Assembly (NCBI GenBank): GCA_032622095.1
Contig: CP136065.1
Location: 213,200,151-213,264,150, forward strand
Length of the DNA stretch: 64,000 bases
DNA from: Siphonodentalium dalli
Lineage: Eukaryota > Mollusca > Scaphopoda > Gadilida > Siphonodentaliidae
Reading direction: 5' to 3'
Positions within the stretch are counted from its first letter, which is position 1. Each line of letters opens with the position of its first letter. The notes under the pieces are model-generated. The model ran no database searches. It saw only the letters and a program-made list of their open reading frames with translations, and was not told the origin of the DNA. Both the position numbers and the translations under genes were made by a program. This document shows positions 13,134-25,271 of the stretch, piece by piece.

Positions 13134-14374
13134 ACTCGTAAGTTGCATGTTTCAACCGATATAGTCGGTGGTTTGCCGTTCGTATTCGAGCAACATATCG
13201 CGTTAAATTTGGGGTTACTATTGTATTTTCTGTTTCTAAAGATTTTTTTGTACTCACCCCTACTTTCCGACTTCCCCATTGTTCGATATAACTGTTTAAT
13301 TTCTTGAACATGTTTAATACTAACTTTTGCATGTATAAAGGCTTATATTTTAGTGGGATAGGATGGAATGGAATTTCTCTCTCGTATGGTTCTTGCAAAT
13401 AAAAGTATTCGGGGATATATTCTTTTCCAAATTACTGCAAATAATAACTAAATGGTGGTCGTCTCCTAAATATTCTCCACATGTGTTACATATCTTATTG
13501 TCATTATCATTCGGAGATATCTTCCATCTTCCGCGTGAAACAACAGCTTTGGAAATAGTATTACTTATTTAAAAGTGAGAGCTCGTGCCCTATATACATA
13601 TCATTGACGTTTACATGCATATAGCTGGTATTGTTTATTGTGACTCATCAGTCTGTTCTCTTGAAAACAAACACATATCGGGCTTATTTGAAAGAGCGAA
13701 ATAAACTTATATTGGCATTCTTTAACCTCAATATACGCTCTATATGGACCTAAAATGCTGTTTTAAAAGAGTCCAATGTGGGACTATTTCCATACGAAAT
13801 AAGCCCATATTGGAATTATATATACTACCTTCTTTCGTCGACTTGCCAGATCACGCTCTTTATAATGCTCGCGCCTTTAACGGAATATGAGCTCACCATG
13901 GCTTTCTTCAGATTCAAGTCAGTCCAATATAAAAATATGTGAATATTTAGGCCCAATATCAAGCTATTTTCACAAGGATATGTTGGACTTAATTGTCATT
14001 TTATACACTGGTTCACATCAAGACGTTGTCAGTGTTATTGTTGGACGAAACATAATACAGTGTTAATTTCTTCGGATAATCACTCCACTGCGCGTAGAAA
14101 TCACCGATCCCGGTGAGAAACTGACCAACATTCTTGGTTACATAAATCACACTGCTCTCCATTTGCGTTGATCACAACTCCACATATCGAGAATTGTCCC
14201 GGCTTCGCTATCAGTAAATGTTTACCGAATCCACCGGCGATGGGGAACACATAAAAGGTGGGAGCCACTCCTGATCGCTTTTGTAATAGAGAATATTTGT
14301 AATTGCTTGATCAATCGATCTATCTTCTTTACTCAACGGAGATTGAACTCTTAATGCCCATGGCATATCTGGGA
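13134..14374. other. No gene recognised; diverged dispersed repeats
   Basis: Short open frames only. The stretch 13680-13930 holds recurring CCATATTGG/CCAATATGG-type words and the inverted copy of the AAAGAGCG motif family (13838-13861), so it is probably decayed repeat. Confidence 0.5.
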
Positions 14375-14497
14375 CATCATTTCTTCATATAGACTCCAGG
14401 ACATAGTCGATACACCAAACATATACGGGTACCTCTGAAATCATTTCTTCATATAGACTCCAGGACACAGTCGATACACCAAACAGACACGGGTACC
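14375..14497. repeat. Tandem duplication, about 63-bp unit
   Basis: ATCATTTCTTCATATAGACT followed by CCAGGACA(C/T)AGTCGATACACC occurs twice, at about 14375-14434 and 14439-14497, with a few substitutions. No coding meaning is evident. Confidence 0.85.
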
Positions 14498-14796
14498 ATA
14501 TAAAGGCTTATGTGTCCCATCTTTGTATAGTGTAACACCACACGGTGTGATTGACTCGACCTCTTTCCCGCTGTGCAATAAATAAGATTAAATTATGCAT
14601 CATCAAAAATTACATAAGAGCTTATTGCACGTCATATGATGTGAGTGCACTGTATTTAAATATTCAACTCTGCTCGGTCAGTTACCTTAATCGAGGGTTG
14701 AAGCGGAGCATGTAATAATCGTTATCATAGTTAATAGTTATTATTTGATTAAACCCCTTACCTACTAATGATGCGATATCGACCCGGGGTAGAATA

Positions 14797-15478
14797 TGCT
14801 TACCGCCCCACTGCGAAGGGTTAAAATCCCCTAATATGGTACCATGTTTGCCGTGAGCTGCATCCCGAAATGGTGATGTAGGATTCTTGGTGATACTTGG
14901 GCGGCTGTAACGCGCGAGGCATCGGTCTTCGTGTACGTTTTAGCTTATGGGTGTCTTAGGTCCTGCATTCTCCAAAACGAATGGTTGAGATAGCCCGGCG
15001 CAATCAATCGGCAAGTCACTCCACTCCAGGGTTTCAAATTAAATTTATGTTGTCTGGTGTATTGTGTTCCCTGATGTCTACAGTTTTTGGGGGGGGGGGG
15101 TATGTTGTTTCTATTGTCTCACGTCTTTGAATTTCGTCCTGGTGATTGTTGATTGTTTAACCCTATTATTGTCCACGCTTGTACTAATGGGGAGGTACAG
15201 AGATGCTGCTATGAGCAGTTATAAAACGGGTCACCGTTTCCGCTATGTGCCAGTCTTTGGTCCGAACGGGTACTCAAGTGTAGCCCGGTGCCGCTCTATA
15301 TTTGCTCTCTTTGTGAGAACCCAACCTAAAACAACGTATTCCACGTAAGCATTAGTCTCTGTGGTGCTGATGAATTTCCTCAGTCTTTGGTTATTGCATT
15401 CCAACCCACTGTTAAAGGGTCTCTTGTATTTATCATCGATAAAACGCCCAACGTATTCCTGGATAAGTGATTATTGAA
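14797..15478 (+). pseudogene. Second LINE copy, 5' region and ORF1 start, truncated
   Basis: It aligns in order with 6612-7290: CTACCGCCCCACTGCGA at the start, the GCAATCAATCGGCAAGTCAC section, the TATGTGCCAGTCTTTGG section, and then the ORF1 beginning with 'LVFIIDKTPN' matching 'SVFVIDKTLQ' of the first copy. Similarity stops near 15478. A G run at about 15090-15099 lies in the untranslated part. The copy is 3'-truncated, which is unusual for target-primed insertion, where 5' truncation is the norm. A later deletion or rearrangement is therefore likely. Confidence 0.65.
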
Positions 15479-17590
15479 GCTGGGAAACAAACGCCCGTTT
15501 ATTGAACTTAGTAATGAATAGTTTAATAACACAATAACTGGTCTATGGATATTTAGTAAAGAAATCTATAACCTGGTACATTGTAATTGATCATCGCCAG
15601 TATAAACCGCCTGGATTATAACATAGTCACTGTGAATATCACTAGGGATATACATGTAATATTTAGTTCCAAACGATAGTTCCGGCTGGACCATGTTGGA
15701 TTTGTTTTTGCGAAAACTGGGACACGTAAAAAGATAGATTATACTTTCAAGCTCAGAGAAAGATCTGTCACTTTCTTAGAGGAAGATAAATAAATATTGA
15801 AATACCATGAACAATAAGTGACTCAGAGGAAAGAAGTTTGTAGCGGTGGGTGGGATGTACATTTATCGAGACATTTGACTCATAAAAAAAATAACGTTTA
15901 AGCTAATATTTCTGATAGTATCGGCATTTTCCATGGATGAAAATTGACAATAACATTTGGGTTCCCTAACTTTGTCAGCTATTTTCAAAAGATCTGAAAA
16001 TTATATCAAAATATTAATTTATGTTATGTACACAAGAAATAACCGTCTATCTAATGCGCTTCTGTGTGAGTTATATGGAAATACAATTAAATAATATGGA
16101 AATACAATTATATTGGTGTGTCAACCTGTGCCAACAAGCTTACTCTGATTATGAACTGAATTTAGAGACTTAATGTTGTCTCTTAGGGGACCGCCGATCA
16201 TCTGAGAAGAGTTTAGTTTACCCGATGTGACACTGCTAAGTATTCAGCCTGTTCTCCCAAAAACCGCACTTTATCTGCTTATAATATAACTTGTTTTAGG
16301 TAGATATCTGCTAGGGATATGCCTCATTTTGGGTCGATAATATGCTGAAAATGAGATCGTTTTAGTCACATTTTGTCTCATAATATGGCGATTCTAAGCA
16401 AATTGTGTGCGGACAATGACACAAATAAGCCAACTCACGACTTTTCAGGTGTACTCTCTTTAGCACTTTTCACTCTGGTCCGCGGCGGCATAAAACAAAA
16501 TAACGGATATTTCCATTATCTGCTTATTTCAGAACAAAATAATCACATAATGTACCTATTTCAAATTATAGGTCGATTATGTGTGTATTTGCACGAGGAT
16601 ATGTTGAATCACTGATTGTCGTGAATTCACGCAAAAATACCCCAATAGTTTTCAGAAGTTTTGCGGGAAGTCGTAAATAAATGTATGTGGTAATTTACAT
16701 ACGCACTTTACGCGACTTTTACCGAATCTTTTCAGTGAACGATTAGATTATATTGTTATGTATATAGTTACAAATTGTGCATATAATTTAACCACTCATA
16801 TAATCCGTGAATTCTTGTTTACAATTTATCAATATGTGTCGTACTCAATCACCACTATGGACTCAGTATACGTGGAAGCTACGTAACTAGGGTGTCCTTG
16901 ACCCGGTGTGGTTTGACCAATGGATATCCGGCAGATGCTACTAAAATGTAATTTTCCTTTCTTATGTTTTATGGATATGGCTTTGCCGAATGTTAAGGAT
17001 TCTACCGGTCAAAAGATAACCATCATATGCAGAGATAATCAACGAGCTGAAACAACTGCCGCCTGACCTAGTTATGGTTCATGGAAAACCATGTCACCCC
17101 AAGCCAAAGTTCAGTCGAGAGATCAAACTGTGAAGACGTGAAAGATATGTTGATTGCACTGATGGCTGACAACGACACAACTGACAGGACTGTTGTCTCA
17201 AATGTGTTCAGTTTAAAACAATTCAAGTCATCATAGTGCATGGTATCTGATGGCTTCCGTTCGCTGCCCTGTTAGGGTCTGGTCCAAAGATAGGACTGAC
17301 TAGCTCAAATCTGCCACAGGTTTTGTTTCCGGATCACAAAGTGAGAATGAAATGCTGAGTGTAATTTCTTCGCCACCACGGCACCAACGACACCATCTGA
17401 TTCACCAGACACAGCTGCATATGTAGAAGAAGTAGAACTGCGAACAGACATGTCACTGATCGCATATCACCATGAAGAGACTGGCGCAGAAAGCGAATGG
17501 TCAAGAGAAGCAAAATTGTGCTGTCTGAAGTAAAGTATATCGTATATGTCGTATATATCATAATATAAAACTCCACAAAGTCATATCAAG
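15479..17590. other. No gene recognised
   Basis: AT-rich sequence. The part at 16880-17540 is less AT-rich and holds a stretch open from about 17350 to 17530 on the plus strand (rich in Thr, Ser, Glu), but without a start, splice context or recognisable family. It may be a decayed mobile element. Nothing firm can be called. Confidence 0.4.
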
Positions 17591-17599
17591 TGTCCATCA

Positions 17600-17930
17600 G
17601 TTAACATGTTTCGATCAGGAATACGATAAACGTTCATTATCAATATACCATATCAGGAATAGACTGAAGGCAAACATTCTGAGTTGTTCCTATCGAGGAA
17701 CTATGAATTCGCTAGGATGTTCCGAGACAGAGATCAGTTCCCTCGCTACGATGGCCGTTCCGCGAGATCGAGGCAGTATAAAAGTATTTCGGTCAGATAT
17801 CAGTGCATGTATTGACCTATTTTGATCATCGAACTGGGGCAGGAATGTAAGACAATGGAACATTATCGTGACTGTATAATTTTGTATTGCAGTATTACTA
17901 CAGAATAACATGAATAAAAGGCCGCTCGGT
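17600..17930 (+). repeat. Possible diverged copy of dispersed repeat family Y
   Basis: It shares 'CCATATCAGGAATAGACT' and the following order of short words with 18178-18640 and 57532-57970, and then diverges. Confidence 0.4.
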
Positions 17931-18177
17931 CACAGAGTCCCCGTGACTTCATTTGAATCGGAGGCTTATATGGAATAAATAATTGTGCATTGTTTTATAT
18001 CCGAGCTGCATACAAATAACCAAATCTAAAAACAAATCGAAATTCTAACAATACAGGTTCGGACACAGATCCATCCCATGATGTACGATTCTATGATAAG
18101 ATAAGTTTAATTGGCAAAACATCCTTATAAGGACAGTATGCATATATAATAACATATAATTGTACATTGTGTATTAA

Positions 18178-18640
18178 ACCGACATGGCTCATTCGAACCT
18201 CCAATTCCCCCCCCCCCCCCACGTAATTTGCAGCGACGAATATGGTATACGATAGGTCGATAAATAAATGAACTACTGATAAACCGGCATCATATGCTCG
18301 CAAAAACACTTGCCAAAGTCACAGCCATTTTTCAGCCGTTTTCAACTTTTCGCCAGAAGTCAAATAATCGCTATATCAGGAATAGACTACCACGGAACGC
18401 TCTTTTATGTTCCAAGTCGCGCAAATGGCGGTTTTTGTTTGGGACCCAAACACCGTATTCACAGTTGTATTTTTCATTACTCTAATGCGTCTTTTTGGGT
18501 TATATAATGCTCGTAGAAAGGTAGTTCTCATATTTATCAACCTATTTTGATCCTGAGAAAAATTCAAAAGCGAATAGTAGCATTTGTATTTTGGGGCGCA
18601 AACCGTCATGTGGCTTTAAACAGTATAATAAATGATATTA
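18178..18640 (+). repeat. Dispersed repeat family Y, copy 1
   Basis: The order of motifs is CGACATGGCTCATTCGAACC, GATAGGTCGATAAAT, ACACTTGCCAAAGTCACAG, ATATCAGGAATAGACTACC, GGAACGCTCTTTTATGTTCC and CAAACCGTCATGTGGC. The same order occurs at 57532-57970 and 55392-55757, and partly at 30168-30320, all in the same orientation. A C run (18208-18220) has expanded in this copy. GGAACGCTC...GTTCC is a small internal palindrome. No transposase or polymerase is encoded; it is a SINE- or MITE-like unit of unknown class. Confidence 0.7.
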
Positions 18641-18713
18641 ATAGAAGGTAGTGTATAACCTCAATATAGCTGAATGTGCATAGGATCTGACTAGTGCATT
18701 TGTCTGTATTTAT

Positions 18714-19094
18714 TCATGGATTTACGATACGATGCTCATCGCGTGCGGAGAATAATCTTAGGATCATCTGACAAATTGAAGGGCATGTATTTGAAATAGT
18801 GTTGGATACGATTGTGACAAGCTGTTCAGTTTGGGTCATGCTTTCAAAGTCTGGGAACTGTGTCTTCATAAGGTTTATGAGTTCTATACGTGGTGTGCGG
18901 TAAGCACTGTGCGTGCATTCTAAAAGAAAGTGGTTTTCGTCTTCAATAGCATCATCGGAACAAAATATACACAGTCTTTGTTCCAGTGCCGTCGGCGTCC
19001 TTTTTTCAAAAGCCAATGTATGATTACTTATTCGCAGTCTAGTGAAAACGCGTACAGCGTTGTTCGAAGAAAATTTACCGACTCGAATAACCAT
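18714..19094 (-). pseudogene. LINE reverse-transcriptase ORF2 C-terminal fragment
   Basis: The 126-residue minus-strand frame has the tail typical of jockey/CR1-like LINE ORF2 proteins downstream of the polymerase: 'LRISNHTLAFEKRTPTALEQ', then a cysteine/histidine cluster 'CIFCSDDAIEDENHFLLEC' of C-x2-C-x(n)-H-x4-C type, then 'Y...R..LI'. The catalytic domain is absent, so this is a fragment. The upstream side (19095-19145) continues weakly in another frame. In the intact protein this region follows the reverse-transcriptase domain and may help bind the RNA 3' end. The class is judged from remembered motif spacing. Confidence 0.7.
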
Positions 19095-19257
19095 TTACAG
19101 TATTTATGTCTACCTTCTCATATGGCAGGCGATCGTGATGTTTAGTGGTTATTTCAACACCCTCTATTTCGCTACCTACCATATAACAATATCGGTTTAA
19201 TTAATTTATCGAAGAGTTTTAAAGACGTCACTAGTGGAATCGGTGCGTCTTTTGTAC

Positions 19258-19630
19258 ATTCTATGTCAATAACTCCGCCCAAAATGACTCAGACTGAACT
19301 CAAAATCGCAGGTTTCCATGCTGGTTGACATCTGTGCCAAGTTTAAACAAAAACGACTGGAAAAAGACGGAATACGGACTAGTACAAAAGGTGCGTCCCA
19401 GGGTGTACGATTCTGTGTTGAAAATGGCAATAACTCCGCATAAATGAGTCCGATCGAACTCAAAATGCAGGCTCCCATGCTGGTTTATATATGTGCCAAG
19501 TTTTAAAAATAATGGCCAGAAAATGACATAATACAGGCTCGGGTACAGTTCCGGCTCGACGGACGGACGGACGGACGACGGTCATTACTATAGTCCTCCG
19601 ACGGAGAGTCGGGGGGGGGGGGGGGGGTGA
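19258..19630 (+). repeat. Molluscan-type interspersed repeat with GGAC run and poly-G tail
   Basis: Two tandem units of about 175 bp (CAATAACTCCGC..., CTCAAAATxGCAGG..., CCATGCTGGTT..., GTGCCAAGTTT...) are followed by a GGACGGACGGAC run (about 19559-19575) and CTCCGACGGAGAGTCGG, ending in a G run (19613-19627). Repeats with this layout are common in mollusc genomes. Orientation is inferred from the tail. Confidence 0.65.
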
Positions 19631-21030
19631 ACGCAGGATACAACGACCGTGTTCTGGTAACGAGGATGCTGACTAGTAATTATTGCACACAACACAAGAG
19701 GATTAGGCCAGAAGTAATAACATATAACACAGGTCCAAACCATTGGTACTCAATAAGGACTTCGATTATTAGTCTGTTTTCTCCAAATAGCAAGTAATCG
19801 TGATAGTAGGACGCCATCAATAAGAATCTGCAGGTGAAGACTCGGTCTATATCGATTTGACGAGGGAAGAACTGCATGACAGCAAGGTTTAATCTGCTGT
19901 GCTGAAGTGCGCCTTTTGCATAAATCCAGCTAACATGGCAATATATTTTCAACTAAGAAATTATTCTGGATCTCAGCGGCGAAAAATCATGAATTTCACA
20001 TATCATTACCTTCATTGTATGTAGAACTGAGCAATTGTTAAGAGACGACAAAAACAATGGATTTTAATACAATCGAGAGGTTGGAAATATTATTTTCTGT
20101 TCATGTTCCTTTCGGTACTAAGAACTTCTAGACTAATTAATAATAACACAACAATCCAATCACCAAATAGCCTATTGTCTTAGCTCTATGAGATGAGGCG
20201 TCATTTGTATCATAATTTTAACTTAGATTTTTAATTGCATAATATAGCGCCATACACCCATATATTATAATGAGGAATACAGCAGTCACAAATATTACAG
20301 CCCAACGAAAATAAATGTTGATATGCATTGTGATCAACGCAAGCAGGGAACAATCAACTGGAATTAGGCCACGGTGTTAACAAAAATATGCTTGTAGGCT
20401 TTTACTTTGTTATTAGCCCATGACCCAGAACTCAGGTCAGCCTAAATGTCCATTCATCAACATTATCAAATATACAAAATGATGTGTGGGCAGTAATATG
20501 TCCCATCTCACCATCTTCAGATATGATATGGGTATATGATCTGCACTTTTGAAAGAAAGCTATTTTATATAAGTTCTTGGTACCTGAAAACAGTGAAATT
20601 TTAATATTTTTCGTGGCATAAAAGTGAAGTAATTGACGAACAGACGGGCGAACGTACCAATAACAAAATACGTCCTGTATTTTTAAATGGCTTATAAACA
20701 ACCGTTCAATGTTTGAACACTACCGGCTTATGGTATGTATACATGTATAGCAGTCTATCGAGCGAAGCGTGGGCGATAACTCTATCGTGTTGTTTGATCG
20801 GGAATTTAACGGACACGGTTCGTTTGAAATTCTAAATGCTGTATATATATGGTATGAGGAAAATATAGGTCGGTATTTAGCATACTATTATTAATTAACT
20901 AATAACAGACTTACCTACAACATGTATATTTATCAACTGTTTTCAATGTTTGTAAAGAAGTGGAGAAACGTTCTCTGATGTTTCTCTATATCGGGAACAG
21001 AATATGTAATTTGTTCATGAAGTGAAGATG
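19631..21030. other. No gene recognised
   Basis: AT-rich sequence with short frames only. 20450-20640 resembles 46410-46615 in word order (CTGCACTTTTGAA, GGTA(C/T)CTGAAAA, GCATAAAAGT), so both carry a diverged copy of one dispersed repeat. Confidence 0.45.
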
Positions 21031-21032
21031 TC

Positions 21033-21748
21033 GTTGTGACATATATACATGCAAAGTCCCACGAAGAAACTTATTTTTCGACCAAGTTTGATTTCCGGAA
21101 GCGAAACGAAATGAGACAAATATGAGCTTATTACATATACGTCAACTTGAGACTCCAACCCACCACACGCTCTTTAGTTGTCACCCGAAACAAAACAATT
21201 GGGGAATATTAAAATAACCGGTGTCCGTCGGGACGTCCGTTCGTTGTCCGTCGGTACGTCCGTTTGGAAAGATTCCGGATGATCAACTGGATGATAACTT
21301 TATTTTTGGGTTATCGGATCAAAACCAAATTTGGAATGCGCGTTTATCAGCTCAAAAAGAAGTCAAGTTCCATATCGGTTCGCCTATTTTTTCATGAGTT
21401 ATGGCCCTTTATCGACTTAGAATCCGTCCGTTTGGAAATTTTCCGGATGATAACCTTATTATGGGTTAACGGATCGAAACCAAATTTTATATTTGAGTTT
21501 ATCAGCAAAAATACAGTTCAAGTTCCAGTATGGGTTAGGTTCGCCCATTTGTGCCGTAGTTATGGCCCTTTTTTGACTTATAATCCGTCTGTCAGTTCGG
21601 AAATTTTTCCGGATGATAACTTTAGCAGAAGTCTTTGTGACATATATACATGCAAAGTCCCACGAATAAACTTATTTTTTCGACCAAGTTTGATTCCCGG
21701 AAGCGAAACGAAATGTGTCAAATATGAGCAAATATGAGCTTATTACAT
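21033..21748. repeat. Pair of about 110-bp direct repeats
   Basis: GACATATATACATGCAAAGT followed by CCCACGAA and TTATTTTTCGACCAAGTTTG occurs at about 21038-21140 and again at about 21638-21748. The two copies flank a different repeat array (21200-21600), so an insertion or unequal exchange is likely. Confidence 0.8.
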
Positions 21749-21900
21749 AACCGATGGGTTATCGGATCGAAACCAAACTTTGTATTTGAGTTTATCAGCC
21801 AAAATACAGTTCAAGTTCCAATATTGGTTCGGTCCGCCCATTTTTTGCCGGAGTTATGGACCCTTTTCGACTTAGAAACTTTAGCAATGTTCAACTGAAT
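21200..21900 (+). repeat. Degenerate tandem repeat, about 165-bp unit
   Basis: Three to four units contain, in order, GTCCG(T/A)CxGTTxGGAAA, TTCCGGATGATAAC, GGGTTATCGGATC(A/G)AAACC, GAGTTATGGxCCCTTTT and GACTTAGAA. The open frame at 21264-21737 runs through the repeat and is not a gene. The closing CCCTTTTCGACTTAGAAA matches the family at 1-446. Confidence 0.75.
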
Positions 21901-22198
21901 CTCTTGATATTTGGTGCGTGGTTCAAAATTCAGGAGACAAAGGCCAAGTTTGAATTTGGTCATGGTCCGATGATTTCTGACAGAGTTTTAAAAAGCAGTA
22001 TATGTCCATAGGGCAGCGTAAAATAAAGCGCCTTTCATCCTCGATCTCGTGCAGTCGCATACAGTATACATGGTCGTTCACGAACTTTCTCATTTTCTAT
22101 TCTTAATGGAAGTATTGCGCAACGAAATTGAGCCAATATCGATCGGTGAGATTTTCCAATATCCATACATAAATATTTCTCGGTTTCATAGTTTATCT

Positions 22199-22240
22199 TG
22201 TACTAGCAGGGTTACCCGGCGTTGCCCAGGTTAATGTATG
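22199..22240 (+). repeat. GGGTTACCCGGCGTTGCCC motif
   Basis: A GC-rich, partly palindromic block stands out in AT-rich surroundings. Similar 'TTACCCGG-GTTGCCC-GGG' blocks mark the ends of old dispersed repeats in many invertebrate genomes; a Penelope-like origin is possible but not shown. The following 1 kb (22240-23240) has no recognisable feature. Confidence 0.35.
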
Positions 22241-23246
22241 CTGTGGATATTTGTTGGGAATAGAGAATGCTCTTGCTTAAAGTGTTATACGTTTTCTCAT
22301 AAATTGTATATTCAAATAGCATCACAAAACATGATTATTACAGTCATGGAATATAAGTAGTGGCTCACATTGTCAATTGTCATTCTGTTATCACGATTAA
22401 TCTGTTCCACCAATAATAAAGTATTTATTTATTTACAACTGCGTATACATTAGACGTTATAATATGATACATGAACATCATAAACACATTAGTTCGATAA
22501 AAGATGATAATTGGGTTTTACATATTGAGATGTATCAATCAATCTAGTGGGTTGGACTAAGATCTCGAGGACACCTGGCTATCATATATCCATGAAGATA
22601 CAGATGTTTCAAAGAAATTTCCAGGTGCTCCTCTGTTCATGGTGCTATATATTGGCTAAATATTCTTAGTTTAAACGAAATGTTGCTGCGCACATATATC
22701 AGCTACATGTGACAGACACAGAGCGAGATTTTGAGTTGTTTATGTCAGTCGATGAGTCTGTTCTAAAACCCTTGTCAGATGTCAGTATTGGTAGGATCCT
22801 GAAAAGTCTTGTGCTACTAACTGCATTTTCTTGTATATCAGAAGAAACTATATTTGACTGCACACTGTGACCATTATTTTTGAACAGGCCTTCCATATCT
22901 CTTGACAAATTGTAACTTTTTGTGGAAACTGTATTGAATGGAACAGACTAAATTTTGTTATTATATATATGCAATCCTCTGACGGTTCGAGGTCTCTCAG
23001 TTTGCACGAATATATGTATCTCTTCAATAGAATGATAAATATACGTTTAATGATTCTTCTAGTTATCTCTTTTTGCTAGCTCATTGTGTGAATGTCTTGA
23101 TTGCCATTCCCATATAAATATGACTGTTAAGAAGATATAATTGTTCAAGTGACTTCTGTGGGTCACCATATGTCGGGATTGTGAAATGTGGACGCCCAAC
23201 TACTTAAAATGATATGGAGATGGCCTGGTGACTGTATATAACTTAT

Positions 23247-23680
23247 ATGTGGATATCGGCGCATAGCAATCTTATCAATGATAGTGCATATCCGCTCGCC
23301 ATCCGTGACGCAAACGACACCAAATGTGATTTAATTCATGGTATATCATTAGAGAAAAACGTGTATGCATTTGGTGGAATTTGGTTTATTAAATCAATTG
23401 TTGACGCAACGCTGACTCGAACAACGCCATATTGCGAAGGTGATTATGTATTCGTTTGGTGGAAATCAGCGACAAAACTATTTCACCATATTTTTTTAAT
23501 TTCCCCTCCCACCAACAGCGTCATTTTAGAAACTTTTAACCCGCACCATTGTCTACCTTGTGAAAAGTTACCCATCTTAGAACGCCTTGGTGCCATCTCG
23601 ATTGTACCGTGTGAAGTTATATATAGAATGCACACAGACAGACAAAAAAACAGACAGACAGCACGATTTTATTTCTTGTA
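23247..23680 (+). repeat. SINE-like repeat copy ending in an ACAG microsatellite
   Basis: The unit contains GTTGACGCAACGCTGACTCG, AACTTTTAACCCGCACCATT, TTGGTGCCATCTCGATTGTA and then GAATGCACACAGACAGAC with an imperfect ACAG tail. It closely parallels 24860-25022. The open frame at 23247-23750 runs through it and is not a gene. Confidence 0.65.
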
Positions 23681-23689
23681 TCATTTGAG

Positions 23690-24890
23690 AAGAACGTGTC
23701 TGAATTTGATGGTAATTGGTACTAAAAATATTTTGTATCAGTTTTGGTGACCCTCCCGTCCCTATTTCGGACTCAAGCTGCACACACTAAGACTCATTAG
23801 AGATTAGAGATGCATATATATGAAATTGGTGAAAATTGGCGAGTATACAAATTCGTATCAAATTTAAGGTCCCCATATCTCTCACCCATAGGGCACCAAT
23901 TTGGTGTATCTTAACCACACGATAAGATTCCTCGTATCACGGAGAAGAATATGTATCAAACTGGTGGAAATCGGCACTAAACATATAGATATAATTTTGT
24001 GTGTCCCTCTCATCTCTACACACCACTGACTTGAATGGCCCCACTTGTGACACCCTTAAACCACACGATTACACTCCTGATATCATGGAGATGATTGTTT
24101 ATAAGTTTGGTGATAATCGGCAACTAAACAATTTTTCTTTATCAAATATGGTGCCAATCCCTCCCCTCTCCATCTCTCACCCAAACAGCACCACTATGGC
24201 GTCTTTAAATCACGATTAGATTCCTCGTATCATGGATAAGAACGTGTATCAATTTGGTGGAAATTGGCACTAAAAAAATTGTGCATAAATTTTGGTGCCC
24301 CTGTCCCTTACAATGCAACCCTGACTCGAATGAGGCCACAGTTGACAGATAAAAGCCACACCATTAGACTCCTCGTACCATGGGGATGATTTTGTATAAG
24401 TGTGGTGGCAATCGGCGACTTATTATCAAATTTAGTGCCCACCCCCTCCCAATCTCTCATCCAAAAACAACAATTTGGCGTTGTTAAATCTCACAATTAC
24501 ATTCCTTGTATCATGAAGAAGAATATATATCAATTTGGTGGAAATCGGCGCTAAAATTAGTTTTATCAATTTTGGTGCACCTCTCCCCTTCCGTTCATTC
24601 CTGACTCAAACGACGCCACTTTTGACATATTTAAAGCACACCGTTGGATTCTTCATATCATGGGGATGATTATATGTAAGTTTCGTGGCAATCGGCGACA
24701 GAAAAAAAATCTGCCCCCCCCCCTTCCGGGCACCCCTGACGCGAACGGCGCGAATTTTACCATATTTAAACCACGCCATTAGATTCCTCATATTATGGGG
24801 ATGATTATATATAAGTTTGGTGGCAATCGGCGACAATTTTTTTTTCAGCCCCTCCACCTTTTCTGCCCCTGACAACAACGGCGTCACTTT
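23690..24890 (+). repeat. Degenerate tandem array, about 143-bp monomer, alternating subtypes
   Basis: The anchor 'ATTCCTCGTATCATGG' recurs near 23928, 24070, 24218, 24367, 24500, 24647 and 24782, with GGTGGAAATCGGC or GGTGGCAATCGGC and a pyrimidine-rich CCCTCCC block between anchors. Units alternate between 'AAGAAxx' and 'GGATGATT' after the anchor for the first five or six units, suggesting a dimeric higher-order repeat. Confidence 0.75.
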
Positions 24891-24894
24891 AGAA

Positions 24895-25022
24895 AATTCT
24901 AACCCCGACCATTAACTTTCTCGTAAAAAGCTACTCCTAGTAGACCCCTTTGGCATCATCTAGATGGTCCCCTGTGAATTTCTATAGAACACAGACAGAC
25001 AGACAGACAGACAGACATTCGC
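24895..25022 (+). repeat. Second SINE-like repeat end with pure ACAG microsatellite
   Basis: AACCCCGACCATTAACTTTC, then TTTGGCATCATCTAGATGGT, then CTATAGAACACAGACAGACA with six ACAG units. It parallels 23530-23665, so the array at 23690-24890 is bracketed by related ends. Confidence 0.65.
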
Positions 25023-25271
25023 AAATATAGATATAGATACTCTGTACGTGTGCAGCTTTGAAATATACATGTATTTTAAGTTTTCTAGACAGGTATCTGC
25101 ATGAAGTTGGGTGAGTTTAAATTCTTACTCGTTAACATTGCATTTGCATGCTTGTAGATTTTCACAGATATGAACTATTCTACGTATAAATGTCAGAGAA
25201 ACTCTCACTTCAGCCATCTGATAATTCCATGAGATCCTATAAGAATTGTGATTAACAACCTGTTCACAGCA

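Noticed and set aside
13008-13398. Ser/Pro-rich and Asp/Gly-rich frames
   Set aside because: They are translations of a trinucleotide repeat and a C run.
21264-21737. 157-residue plus-strand frame
   Set aside because: It runs through degenerate tandem repeat units; the peptide repeats with the DNA.
23247-23750. 167-residue plus-strand frame
   Set aside because: It lies in a SINE-like repeat with a microsatellite tail and matches no known protein family.
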